The position numbers and the translations under genes are program-made. The notes under the pieces were generated by a model that had not been told where the DNA came from, made no database searches, and saw only the letters and a list, made by a program, of their open reading frames with translations. Below are positions 21,313 through 31,827 of a stretch of DNA of 64,000 bases, piece by piece. The DNA is from Phytophthora colocasiae (Eukaryota > Oomycota > Peronosporomycetes > Peronosporales > Peronosporaceae): contig JAGKQI010000102.1 of NCBI GenBank assembly GCA_018806915.1, forward strand, positions 1,364,001 to 1,428,000, read 5' to 3'. Each line of letters opens with the position of its first letter. The first letter of the stretch is position 1.

Positions 21313-22692
21313 TCACTTGCCCAGCGCATTGTGGTAGTTACAAATGCGCTCTCCCCACTCGCACACTTCTTTTTTGATTAATACTTCATCGACCGTGGTA
21401 AGCTGTCGTTTACGAAGTACCTGCTTGCCATTGATCCACACGTCCGAAACATGCTCCCGGCCAGCGACATACACCACATGACTCACTGGGTTGTACATCG
21501 GGGCCATCTCAACGCTGTCACACTCGATAGCAATAATATCTGCGCGCTTACCAACTTCAATGGAGCCAAGCTCTTGTTCAAGGCCAAGAGCTTTTGCTCC
21601 GTTCAGTGTAGCCATCTGGAGCGCTTCAGCTGCAGACACACTGGTACTTTGCTGTGATTCAGCCTTTGCTAATATCGCTGCAAGTTTCATTTCGCCAAAC
21701 ATGTCGAGCGAGTTGTTACTTGCGGCACCATCAGTACCAAGGGTGACGTTCACGCCTCGACGCAGCATTTCAGTCACCCGTGCGATCCCTGACGCCAATT
21801 TGAGGTTGGAAGTCGGGCAGTGAACCACGTGAGCTCCAGCCTGAGCGATATCGTCGATCTCCTCGTCCGTTAATTGAGTCATGTGTGCGCAAATAAGCCT
21901 GTCCGATAGCAGTCCTAACCGCTTGAAGTTTGCAAGTGGACGGAGTTTTTGGTCGCTCTTGTGACAGCACATGGACGCTCGGTTCAACTGCTCGCTGTCA
22001 TTGCACTCCGCCTCCGTTTCGTGCAAATGGATGTGGATCCGAGCATCGTACTTTTTCACCAGTGCATCTACCTTAAGTAATGTCTGCTCACCAACCGTAT
22101 AAGGCGAGTGGGGCGCCATGGTAACTGTGATGAGGTCGTGGCATCCACGAGCGTACTTCTTTAAATTAGGCTCAGCTTTGGACAGGAAGTCGTCCGGGCC
22201 TGAGCCGTAGGGCGATGCCATATCCATGATTCCTTGGCCCACAGCTCCACGCATCCCTGTACGCTCCAGCACGCTGCATATCTCGTTTGGAATGAAGTAC
22301 ATGTTGTTGAAGCACGTCGTCCCGCTGCGGATCATTTCTGCTACCGCGTGAGTCATCCCGGCTTTCACGAACTCTGTGCCCACAAACTCCTTCTCCACGG
22401 GCCAAATATCCTCGGCCAGCCAGTCATACAACGCTTTGTCGTCTCCCAGTCCTCGGAACAAGGTCATAGGCGCATGTGTGTGCAGATTTATAAGTCCGGG
22501 CAGTAAAATGTGATGACCAAGATACTGTTCCTCAGCGCCGACGAAGCGGCTCTGAGCCTCATCACGAGACAGCAGCGCCACAATCCTTGTCTTGTCGATT
22601 ACAACAGCGGCATCATACAGCACCACACCGCGAGGAATAACGGGGATCACGTACGCGGCGTAGAGCACCAGGTCCACGCTAACTTTGGCCAT
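21313..22692 (-). CDS. Amidohydrolase, 5'-methylthioadenosine/S-adenosylhomocysteine deaminase type
   Basis: 459 aa from the ATG at 22690-22692. The open frame extends 43 codons further upstream, but the family alignment begins at MAKVSVDLVLYA. The metal-dependent amidohydrolase motifs are complete: LHTHAP (HxH), HIHLHETEAE, CAHMTQLT and GTDGAASNNSLDMFGEM. This arrangement is that of the ATZ/TRZ-MtaD branch, which deaminates methylthioadenosine or S-adenosylhomocysteine. Guanine or other purine deaminase activity is less likely but not excluded. The protein reads as strongly bacterial in style and has no introns, which would suit an old horizontal transfer. It converges on COG4 and diverges from the BRCT gene. 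Confidence 0.8.
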   Translation of the reverse strand: MAKVSVDLVLYAAYVIPVIPRGVVLYDAAVVIDKTRIVALLSRDEAQSRFVGAEEQYLGHHILLPGLINLHTHAPMTLFRGLGDDKALYDWLAEDIWPVEKEFVGTEFVKAGMTHAVAEMIRSGTTCFNNMYFIPNEICSVLERTGMRGAVGQGIMDMASPYGSGPDDFLSKAEPNLKKYARGCHDLITVTMAPHSPYTVGEQTLLKVDALVKKYDARIHIHLHETEAECNDSEQLNRASMCCHKSDQKLRPLANFKRLGLLSDRLICAHMTQLTDEEIDDIAQAGAHVVHCPTSNLKLASGIARVTEMLRRGVNVTLGTDGAASNNSLDMFGEMKLAAILAKAESQQSTSVSAAEALQMATLNGAKALGLEQELGSIEVGKRADIIAIECDSVEMAPMYNPVSHVVYVAGREHVSDVWINGKQVLRKRQLTTVDEVLIKKEVCEWGERICNYHNALGK

Positions 22693-22879
22693 AATTGGAA
22701 TCAAATTCAAAAATGGCGCGAAAGGTGATTTTTCATTTAATTTTCGCGGGACAAAATAGTCCCTATGACTTGAAGTTTGTAAGGGACACAATTTTGATTT
22801 GGTTAGAAATGTACCTTGCAAAGACAGGACATCTTGCCTACATCAATGCCAGTAAATAATCTACCCAGAAGTGCCAACA

Positions 22880-25800
22880 ATGAGGCTACGCGCTCTGTAC
22901 GCATCGCTACAGTGCGTCGTGCACCCGGCAGAGATGGAAGCAGCAGAAATGTTGGCGCTGGAGCTCTGTCTACGCGACGGTGGTGCCATCATCCTACAGG
23001 AGCCAAATGCAGCTAGCAGCAGCACCGTAACACACATTGTGTGCCACCCCAAGTCTTACCAGAACTTCGTAGAACAGCGTAACGAGCGCTTCGTGGCGCT
23101 AGTAAGACCGGAGTGGGTCTTTCGCACGTTCTTGCTTCAGCGTCTACTACCTGTGGACCGCTTTAGCCCCAATCCGGCGCTCATTTTCTCTACTCTCGCG
23201 ATTTCGGCGGGAAGTATGGGCAAAGACCCTCGGAAAGTCATCAACGGCCTCATTACGCACTTTGGCGGGCAGATTGTGGACCAGAAAGAAGTTTATCCAG
23301 GGGCTACACACATTTTGTACCAGGAAGACAGCGAGAAAGGCGCTGCCACGGCTGCGGAGCTGGAAGTGCAAGACTTCCAGAAACTGCTACAGCTCAGTTT
23401 CTCCAGGACGGACTTGGCTCGGGAAGTGGAAGGGTGGAGAGTCCACATGGAGACGAAGTCTGCTGATGTGACGTATACGCTCCCCGGTTGTGTGGTGGCC
23501 TACATGGGCCAAAGAGCCGGGCTAGACAAGCAATTCCACGTCAAATACACGTGGATTGAAGAGTGCCTCGCGCGTCACACTCGCGTGCCAGAAGGGCCTT
23601 TTGCATTTATCCCGAGTGGTGCTGCTGAGACGAAGCCAAACAAAAAGGCGCCCAACTGGAAGACACAGCGTGAAGTGCACCTGGAAGATCTGAACCTCAG
23701 TAAATGCGCGCAGGTCTACCAGCTAGGCAGGACGGAGCTGAGCACGGAGCTCTCGGTGGTGCGCAAGTTGTCTAATGAGGTGAGGGAATCAAATTTCGCC
23801 CTGAAATGGTGAGATGCACTTGTATTGACATGATTGCTTACAGAAACTCCAGGTGATGAAGAAATCGTTGGAAGGCGCAATTGTACTTCTGGCTCAACAT
23901 ATTGCTCCACTACTGCGTGAAAAGTTGTCTGACATGCTGAAGGCAGTTGATGCTAAGGTGGCAAATGTTCCGTTTGGCGACTCATATCAGGACATTGTGA
24001 TCAAGGTAGTCGCAAATGCGTCTTTCGTCGTGTGCCGGTACCGTGGTGGTTTTGAGTACAACGAGGCCGCTCGTCAAGGCAAAAAGGTGGTAAGTATCTA
24101 TTGGGTTTTGGCAGGTCTCTCGCAAGTCAGCAGACCGACACCATTCAACGAGGCGATCCAGAGACCTGTCCAATCCTTTGGAAGTATTCCCGGGATGCAA
24201 TCTTTCGTTATCACGTTATCGGGGTACTCCAGCCGGTCAAACCCAACTCGAGAAGAACTTCAGATCGCTATCCACGCTACAGGTGCCTGCTTGCTCCCGG
24301 TGTTGTCAAGAACGCACTCGACACATCTCCTGTGCTACGAAGCCTCAGGGGAGAAATACAAGAAGGCGCTGAGTTGGCGTTTCCAAAACGTATTGAGTCA
24401 TGAGGTACGTTTTTACTACTTTCCAGATGAGTTTGACGTGTCTAACCCAATGTCTGTTTTGCTTCTGCCAATAGTGGATCTTCGAATGCCTTTCAAGGTG
24501 GGGGTATGTTCCTGAACTTGCGTTTCGATATACTTCTATCAAGGAGTTATCGGGGGATACTGACAGCACAGCATCAGATCACAGCACCAAGAAGAAGGAC
24601 AGCGGAGACATCAACCCTGACGAGGAAATAGTAAGCAAAACGAAGCTAGCGATCACGCCCAACGGGAGAAGCGCAAAGAAAGCGGCAAAGGGAGGGGAGG
24701 GGCGCTTTGACGTCGACGGCATTCTCACTGAAATTGACAACGTGCCAACTCCGACTGAGAAGAAAACCCCAGTTAACAAAGCGACACCTGCGGAACCCAC
24801 AAAGGCATCGACCACGACACCTGGACGTGGGAAAGATGTCGCGTGCACTCTGTTTGACACGCCGACAAACCCATCAGCACAATCGACAAATAAAGGAAAG
24901 ACGCGTAAAAATGCTGCTGACGAGGCATCAGCTGATGTGGAAGAAGTGGAGCAAGAACCTGCTACCAAAGCTGCAAACACAAATGCTGAAGTCGCGAAGG
25001 AGCCTCCGCTTGTTATAAGCATTAGCAATGACAGCAACGCAGATGAATCAATCTCTGCGAATTCAGAGAACACTCGTACGACAAGCCAAGAACCGGAAGA
25101 ATCGAAGGTCCCCGCCAGGGCATCTCGAGCAAAGAAGCGTAAGAGCGCCGACTCGGACGAAGCCGATGTGTCCAAATGTAGCAAACCCTCTACGAAAAAA
25201 CAGAAGAAGAAGGAACCAGCATCCAAGAAGAAAACACGCGCGGCATCACCACCAAAACTTAACCGCGTGTTTCTCTTAACTGGCGATCGGGATCAAGCTG
25301 TAGTGCATACCTCCATCATCTCCTCTTTGGGCGGTACAGTCAGCGAGTTTGGCCGTGTATTTGATGGCAACTGCACGCACATTATTTGCAGCGAACTCAA
25401 GCGGACGGAGAAGTTTATCGCTGGATGCGCAGCTGGAAAGGTGAGATGGCTCGCGTTGTTTGCGGAGTTGAATGAGATTCTAACACTACGCTGTTTGCAC
25501 TATTGTTTTACAGTGGATATTGAAGTCATCGTACCTGGATGCTTGCTCGGCTGCGGGCAAGTTTGTCGACGAAGCCGCGCATGAATGGGGAAACCACAAA
25601 TCTGACAGTCAGGGTATCGATGCACGTATTTGGCCTGAAATCTGCGCTTATTGGCGTAAGGAGCGTGCTGGTGGACATCCTGGTGCGTTCAATGGCTGGC
25701 GATTTTTCATCCACGCAAAGTGCATCCCCCCTCGAGACATGTGTGAGCGTATTGTTCTCGCTGGTGGGGGCATCGTGCTCCCGCTTACAAAATCCTCCGA

Positions 25801-25996
25801 CTTCGATAGATTGTCAAAGGAATCAACGTCCGAGGCGCCTGTCATTGGGCTGTTTCCTCCGGAGGTACCGACACGAGACCTTTGGTTGAAGAAACTCAAG
25901 ATGCATAACATCGAATGCGTCAAGGCGACCTTCCTCATTGACTTCATCACGAAGAAACAGTCTCCGCCTGTCAAGCGCGTTGACTACAAGCTTTAG
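22880..25996 (+). CDS. Multi-BRCT protein (TopBP1/PTIP/Rtt107-like)
   Basis: Exons 22880-23779, 23844-24404, 24475-25440 and 25514-25996 give 969 aa. At least six BRCT-like units can be seen. They are marked by THIVCH..LVRPEWVFRTFL (unit 1), ITHFGGQIV..YTWIEECLA (2), VVSIYWVLAGL (3), ATGACLLPV..WIFECLSRWGYVPE (4), SLGGTVSEF..THIICSE and WILKSSYLDAC (5) and WRFFIHAKC to the end (6). Three intron junctions fall next to a BRCT unit, two of them at its signature Trp. A long basic, Ser/Lys-rich linker with nuclear-localisation-like clusters (KKRKS, KKQKKKEP) separates units 4 and 5. Such proteins are phosphopeptide scaffolds in the DNA-damage and replication-checkpoint response. Exact orthology is not settled. 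Confidence 0.75.
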
Positions 25997-26012
25997 AGTC
26001 TAAGTTGGTGGC

Positions 26013-26502
26013 TTAGTCGTCCATTTCGATGAGATCAGCCTCGCCTTTGTAGATCTGTCCACCAACAACGTAGATGCAGCGAATATTTAGCAGTGCTCTT
26101 GGTTTTAATGAAAGCTACGTTGCTCACCCTTCCGAAGCGGTCGAAGCCTCCGTGCAGAATGAGCACACGGGGTTTGTGGGCCGCGCCTTCCAGCACCACC
26201 TCCATCCGAGACTTGAATCTCTTAGCACAACTCGGTCCACGCACTTGGCTCAACATGCAATGGAAGACGATGGCGTCCTCTTCCTTGTATTTCTCCACAA
26301 GGGCGTCCACATCGTCGTCGTCCATGAAATTGTCCTCGGGAATGTTCACAGCTGAGCGGATGTGGCCGCCTGCATAGTCCGTATCACGAACGTCGATGAT
26401 GACGGGGCGTTTGCTGGACGTGTTGGGCTCGCGCAGGATCTCGGCTAAGGCAGAAGGCTGGATGTAACGCGGAGGCTCCATGTACCCGATCGGCAGTGCC
26501 AT
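26013..26502 (-). CDS. Rhodanese-domain Cdc25-like phosphatase / arsenate reductase (Acr2 type)
   Basis: Two exons, 26502-26128 and 26054-26013, give 138 aa; the last exon adds only IYKGEADLIEMDD. The rhodanese fold shows IIDVRDTDYAGGHI and the active-site loop HCMLSQVRGPSCA, a CX5R motif as in plant Cdc25-like/ACR2 proteins. These small proteins act as tyrosine phosphatases or reduce arsenate with glutathione. Which activity applies here cannot be told from sequence. The 3' ends of this gene and the BRCT gene are only 16 bp apart. Confidence 0.8.
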
Positions 26503-26678
26503 TGCGATTTCTGGTGTTGAAAAGGTGTGATATGTGTCAAAGAGTTTTGTGCTAGATAATATACCCAAAAGTAGTATCGTAAATGATGTGATAATTCAGA
26601 CAGATTGGTTTTCGAGTTAACTTGTGGTTGTTGATTCTAGGATGAAGAAACGGGAGTAAACCTGACTGCAACAACACT

Positions 26679-27251
26679 TTATTTATCTGCAGCCTTGACG
26701 AGGTGGGTCTTAAGTGCCTCAAGTGCCTTGTAGCGGTGGGAGATCTGGTTCTTTGTAGCCTTCTCCATCTCAGCGTACGTCAGATCGAATCCGTCCGGCT
26801 GGAAGACTGAGTCCCAGCCAAACGTGGTCGGTCCGCGAGCAGGTACAATCTTGCCGTGGGTCTGGCCGATGAACACTTGCGGCTCTTCGCCAGCGGGAGC
26901 GTAGGCGAAGATACACTGGGCGTAAGCAGACTTGTCCTCGTAAGCAGCCAGCATGTTGTTAAGACCGTCATGACCCGTCTTCTCCAGAAACCACTTGATA
27001 TACGGACCAGGAAGGCCCTTAAGCGCGTTAAAGCATAGCGACGTGTCTTCCACTAGCACAGCACCCTGCACCTGCTTGGCCGCAAGACGACATTTCTCCT
27101 TGGCAATGTCAGCTGGCTCACCCTGCAGTTCTGGCAGATCCACAGCCTGGTTACGGAGCTCAAAAGGGAACTCGGCACCGAGGATGGCCACCACCTCCTT
27201 GAGTTTGTTGGCGTTGCCAGTCACGAACGTTAGCACAGGCTTCGTCGACAT
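26679..27251 (-). CDS. ITPA: Inosine triphosphate pyrophosphatase (ITPase/HAM1)
   Basis: 190 aa, intronless. The start is the ATG at 27251, which gives [19 protein letters not shown], the usual beginning of the family. The upstream open codons have no ATG. Substrate-binding blocks are [45 protein letters not shown] and [10 protein letters not shown]. The enzyme hydrolyses ITP, dITP and XTP to monophosphates, keeping deaminated purines out of nucleic acids. It diverges from BBS2 across 154 bp. Confidence 0.95.
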   Translation of the reverse strand: MSTKPVLTFVTGNANKLKEVVAILGAEFPFELRNQAVDLPELQGEPADIAKEKCRLAAKQVQGAVLVEDTSLCFNALKGLPGPYIKWFLEKTGHDGLNNMLAAYEDKSAYAQCIFAYAPAGEEPQVFIGQTHGKIVPARGPTTFGWDSVFQPDGFDLTYAEMEKATKNQISHRYKALEALKTHLVKAADK

Positions 27252-27405
27252 CTTCCTGCTACCGTAGGTTGTCGCTGCCAATGCACTCCGATGTGCGTTG
27301 AATGTCGTTTGTCATGTTCGGTACACATTTGGAAATATAAATGTTACTCGAAGGTATACACGATCTTGAAGAGACGCATGAAGCTTATATCCACCGACGG
27401 CAACC

Positions 27406-29654
27406 ATGCTACCAGCCTTCCAGGTGCATCTACACCAACCCATTCTCGAGCGTGTTGCTCAAGTAGGGAAATTCGATGGTCGCCACCCTGCATTGGCATG
27501 TGGCACCACCGCAGGCAAAGTGTTTATCCATTCGCCTAACGAAAACACTTTTCGTGATAACTCCGAGACAAGTGACAGTGAACAGAGCAGTGTACGGTTT
27601 CTCAAGATTAATCGCAAGGTAACAGCTCTAGCTGCAGGAAAGTTTGAGACAGCAGACCACGGTGACACGCTTGTGGTAGGCACACAGTCCAGTTTGTTGG
27701 CGTACGACGTGGAGAAGAACTCGGATATCTTCTACAAGGACGTCCCTGACGGTGTGAGTGCTATGCTCTTTGCACCAGCACCACGTGCTGCTTCCTCAAT
27801 GACATCTCCGTCACAGATGGTTGTGGTAGGAGGCAACTGTTCGCTGCAAGGCTTTGGTCGTGACGGTGGTGAGCTCTTCTGGACAGTCACGGGGGACCAC
27901 GTTCGTGCACTGGCAGTGAACGATGTAACCGGTCACGGACGTGATGAACTCGTTGCTGGATCAGATGACTTTGAAATCCGTGCATTTCAGAATGAAGAAG
28001 TGGTGTTCGAGTGCACTGAGACGAGTAGAGTTCTGGCCCTCACAGCGATTAAGAAGCAAATGTTCGGTTACGCTCTGCAGAACGGCACAGTGGGTGTGTA
28101 CAAGGGGAAACATCGCGCATGGCGTGTCAAGTCTAAGAACGTCCCAACTGCGATTCATAGCTTTGATATTGATGGCGACGGAGAGAAGGAGATCGTAATG
28201 GGATGGAGCAATGGTAAGTTCGAGTCGAGAAGATTAACGAACGGAGAAGCCGTGCACAAGGAAGTGCTTCCGTCTCCTGTGGCAGCTCTGATGACGGCGG
28301 ATTATCGCATGGATGGTCAAGAGGAGATCATTTGTTGTTCAGCTGATGGAGAGATTCGCGGATACGCGACGGCCACTGGCGATTTCCCTGCACCAGGGAT
28401 CTCAAACTCTACTAACGACAAGTCAAACCAAGAAGAGAAGGAGGTAGCGAAGTTGTCCAAGCACCGCGCAGCTCTTCAGCTTGAAATCAAGGCGTTAGAG
28501 GCAAACCAAAGCGGTAGTTCTGGCTCTGCTGCAGGGAAAGGACTTCGTATCCGAGCTGACACTAACATTAAAGTTCGATCGCTGGCTAGCAAAACCGCAA
28601 CAAACTTCGAGCTCGAAGTTTCTACTGAGAACGACGCAATTATCAAGATGGTGGTTGTATTTGAGTCTGAGGCCGGCATTTTCGAGGGCGAATCGCTGGT
28701 CGTACGCCCAGCAACTATGAGCCCCACAGTTCGGATCCCACTGAACTTAAGTAAACATGCTGCTGCGCGTCTCGATTTCAAGGTGCTTGTAGGCTCCCGG
28801 GGTCATCACACTTCGTTCCACGTGTTTGAATCCACCTTCAAGCTACCGAAGTTTGCCGCTTTTCACCACATCACGGGCGAAACTCCAGGACCACAGACGA
28901 CACCGGAAGGATTTGTGCGCTTTAACACACCTGTGAAACCCCAGCAAATGTATTCATGGCTGGACAATGCCTTCGTCTTGGCGGAGGCAATTCCTGAGAG
29001 CTCTCAAGCACAGTTGATGTTCCGTTCACTCCGTGATAACTCGAGACTCAACATATCTGTCACGCCGCAGGAGACTGTACTTCGAACCGATAACATGGAG
29101 TTGGCAGCAGAACTAGTCCAGCACCTGTGCGCTTTCCTCGAGTGGCGAGAATTGGAATCCGTGGCGGATTTCCCCCGTCAAATGGAGGATTTCCGCAATT
29201 TGCTCGTGCGTGTAGATGAGAGCAACGCTATCCGACTGAAACTTACAGGCGAAATGGCCGATGACTCGAACCAGGTGAAAAATCTCATTATCCGCGTTGA
29301 AGACTCGCGGATCCTTAACGACATGTAAGTGTTACACTCTATAAGATACACGTGAAATTGTGTTGTCTAATTCTTTTTTTGCATCAATACTACAGGCCAC
29401 GCATGCGGCGATTCTACTCCGAGTTGTTTTCGCTTAACAACCAGCTCCTGGGCGAGTACACGAAACGAAGCACTAACCACCAGGCCCTTCTGGATGCACT
29501 CAAAGAGGTGAATGGCATGATTCAGCTAGCCGCCCGGTTGCGTTTTGGAAACGCAAAGTCCACGGTTATCGCAGCTTGCCGCAAGGCTATCAAGAATAAC
29601 AACATCCACGCGCTGTTTTACATCGTAAAGACAGGGAAGGAAGAACACCAGTAA
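27406..29654 (+). CDS. BBS2: Bardet-Biedl syndrome 2 protein (BBSome subunit)
   Basis: Exons 27406-29324 and 29396-29654 give 725 aa, close to animal BBS2. The N-terminal beta-propeller begins MLPAFQVHLHQPILERV and contains VALACGTTAGKVFIHSP-like and VVVGGNCSLQGFGRDGGE blades. A coiled coil (KLSKHRAALQLEIKALE) follows the propeller. The GAE-like and C-terminal helical parts include FLEWRELESVADFP and MRRFYSELFSLNNQLLGEY. The BBSome carries membrane proteins into and out of cilia. Its presence indicates a flagellated stage, as in zoosporic oomycetes. Confidence 0.93.
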
Positions 29655-29721
29655 ACTGTTTGGCATTTCCTCAACATCAAATGAAAATAAATAAAATTCG
29701 CCTTCGTATCACCTTATACCG

Positions 29722-31375
29722 TTAACCAAAATGGTGAGGACGGAAAGCGAGGGAATCGCGCCAGTCTGCATCTTCTTCTTCATCGTCATGCATACCAAAC
29801 ACTTGTTTGTGTGTGCGTTTTCCAGCTGAACTTTCGCCAAGAACTTCCTTCGAGGGTGATGCATCAACTTCGTCACTAAATGAGATTCGCCGGACAATCC
29901 GAGGTGTCCTGCAGGCCACAGCCAGACAGCATTCAAACAAAAAGTTAGAGCATTACTCCGTCAACCTCCCCATTTTGCACTTACTTCTCCTGCTTCTGTT
30001 CTTTGGCCGTTCCGAAGGCTTGATCGTGGTTGCGCTTTTCGAGAACCTGCTGAGCTGCTACCGTATCGTTAACTTCCTCATTGTCATCTGAGCCAAACGC
30101 TGTATAGTGTGTTCGCTTCCCTACACTTCGAGGAGTTGCTGCAGCTGGAATTGGGTCTTCGATGGTGTGTTCATCAACTCGAGGGTGTTTGCGCTTATCT
30201 CCATCTTCTTCAGCAACACCAGCATCGCCACTTGTCTTCACATTTGGCTCAAATGCCTCGTGGTGCTTCCGCTTCGTTGCGGCTTGTAAAGCTGCAGCAG
30301 AACGCCCGGCGGCAAAAGTAGCACAAAATGCCTGGAAATCAGTCAAACCCTTGTTTTGCTCAGTCTCTTTCGTTTCGTCGTCTTCCTCCACGGCCTGATA
30401 ATCCTGCTGCTTACTTAGTTGTGGTTGAACTTCTGGAGGTGGAGGTGATCGCTTGGGGGCGTGCAACGGTAGATCCGCTAAGGGCTTCTCAGACTCGACA
30501 GCAGGAGCTACTGAAGCTGGAATTGGAGGTGGGACCGCAGCTGAAACTATCACTGGAACATGCGCCATTGAAGTGGCTGCTTTCTGCCTCCTTCGCGCTA
30601 CAATCAGGGCCTCCAGCCTTGCAGCGGCCTCGCTAGGACCACTATACCCCACTCTTTCCGTTCCCTCTATTAACCGCACCGGTCTCCTTCCCGAAAATGT
30701 CGGCGATTCTCTTCGTCTCATAGGTCTCATATTTACCGCCTGCTTCACCTCTTCCGATTCACGTAGCTTTTCCTCTTCTTTCTCTTCTTCACTAATCTCA
30801 TCAAACGAGAAGCCTCCACGTCGAGATGTCCTTGTCGCCAACGAATCGCTCATTGCCATCGGTCTTTGCCTTAGAGGTTGAGAAGCCTCCTCTCTCCTTA
30901 CATCTGCACTTTGATCCTTCACTTCAAACTCCTCCATTCTCAATCTAACCCCACTGCTTTTACGAGACGATTTTGGCCTCGCCATCTTCATTGAAGATGT
31001 TGGAGATGCCAACGGAGACGATGTAGGCGAAGCAGTTGGGGACGCGGCTCGTTGCTTGGCGGCACTTAACTTCTTCTGCTTCCTCTTTTGAGGCGACCAA
31101 CGGGCCGTTTCCTCCAGAGCTCGTTGCATCTCCATTACTTGCTGCTGCAATACCAATTGCTGGTGCTGGAACTCGCGGGTGGAAAGAGGAACGACTGGCG
31201 CTCGCAGTGTTAAACGAGGGATCTCTATCCGCACTCGCCGATGGAAGAAGAGTGGCACAACCAGCTCCAGCAATAGCACGAGCGCGCCATAGTACAGACA
31301 CAAGCGGAAGAGCAGAGAGTCCTCCTCCAGCGGCAAGAAGAGCATGCCGCACTTCTTACTGGAGAGTTTAAACAA
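29722..31375 (-). CDS. Single-pass membrane protein with repeated KRxHxxAFG motif, unknown function
   Basis: Two exons, 31375-29985 and 29908-29722, give 525 aa. Residues 20-45 (LLFRLCLYYGALVLLLELVV and on) form one hydrophobic segment near the N-terminus with no cleavage-site pattern, so it is probably a signal anchor. The rest is basic, Ser/Pro/Glu-rich and mostly disordered, with a coiled coil (FQHQQLVLQQQVMEMQRALE). Near the C-terminus a short motif recurs: KRKHHEAFEP, GKRTHYTAFGSDD, EKRNHDQAFGTA and, across the intron, GKRTHKQVFGMHDD. FSFDEI and ISFSDEV form a second pair. No known family was recognised. The start lies only 66 bp from the left end of the Helitron. Confidence 0.7.
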
Positions 31376-31827
31376 AAATGTTTAAATGCTTTTATGTGAA
31401 GTTTAAAACGTTGCATTCTATTCGCACGTAGTGAGAACTGTGTTAGTGCTGTACCGAAGCGATGTAATCGTACGACTTTCGCACAACAACGCTGTTGGAG
31501 CAACGCTGCTGCGACATCGAGCAACTGTAAAGCAACTGCCAGCAACATTAGCAAAATACCATTCGCTACTGGTATTTTACCGGTTGCATCAGAGGAGCAA
31601 CATTCGACTTCGGTATATCGGTGTTGCCGCAACAGTGCAACATTGGAATATCGACTCTGCCGTCAGAAGAGTGGGCAATAGCAGCAACAGCAGCAACAGC
31701 AGCAACATTAGGCATCAACTGGGACCAACATCATTTGCCGCAAACTGGGAGCAGCAACAGTGAATCCGTTATTAATATGCAATTGAGTATTGAGCTACTG
31801 ACTGACGCATCGGGTTATTGACGCAGA

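Noticed and set aside
31660..31710. GCAGCAACA repeats at the Helitron left end as a coding poly-Gln region
   Set aside because: Frames here are short, and copy 2 has an extra insert of about 30 bp in the same place that is not a clean codon expansion; treated as a microsatellite in non-coding subterminal DNA.
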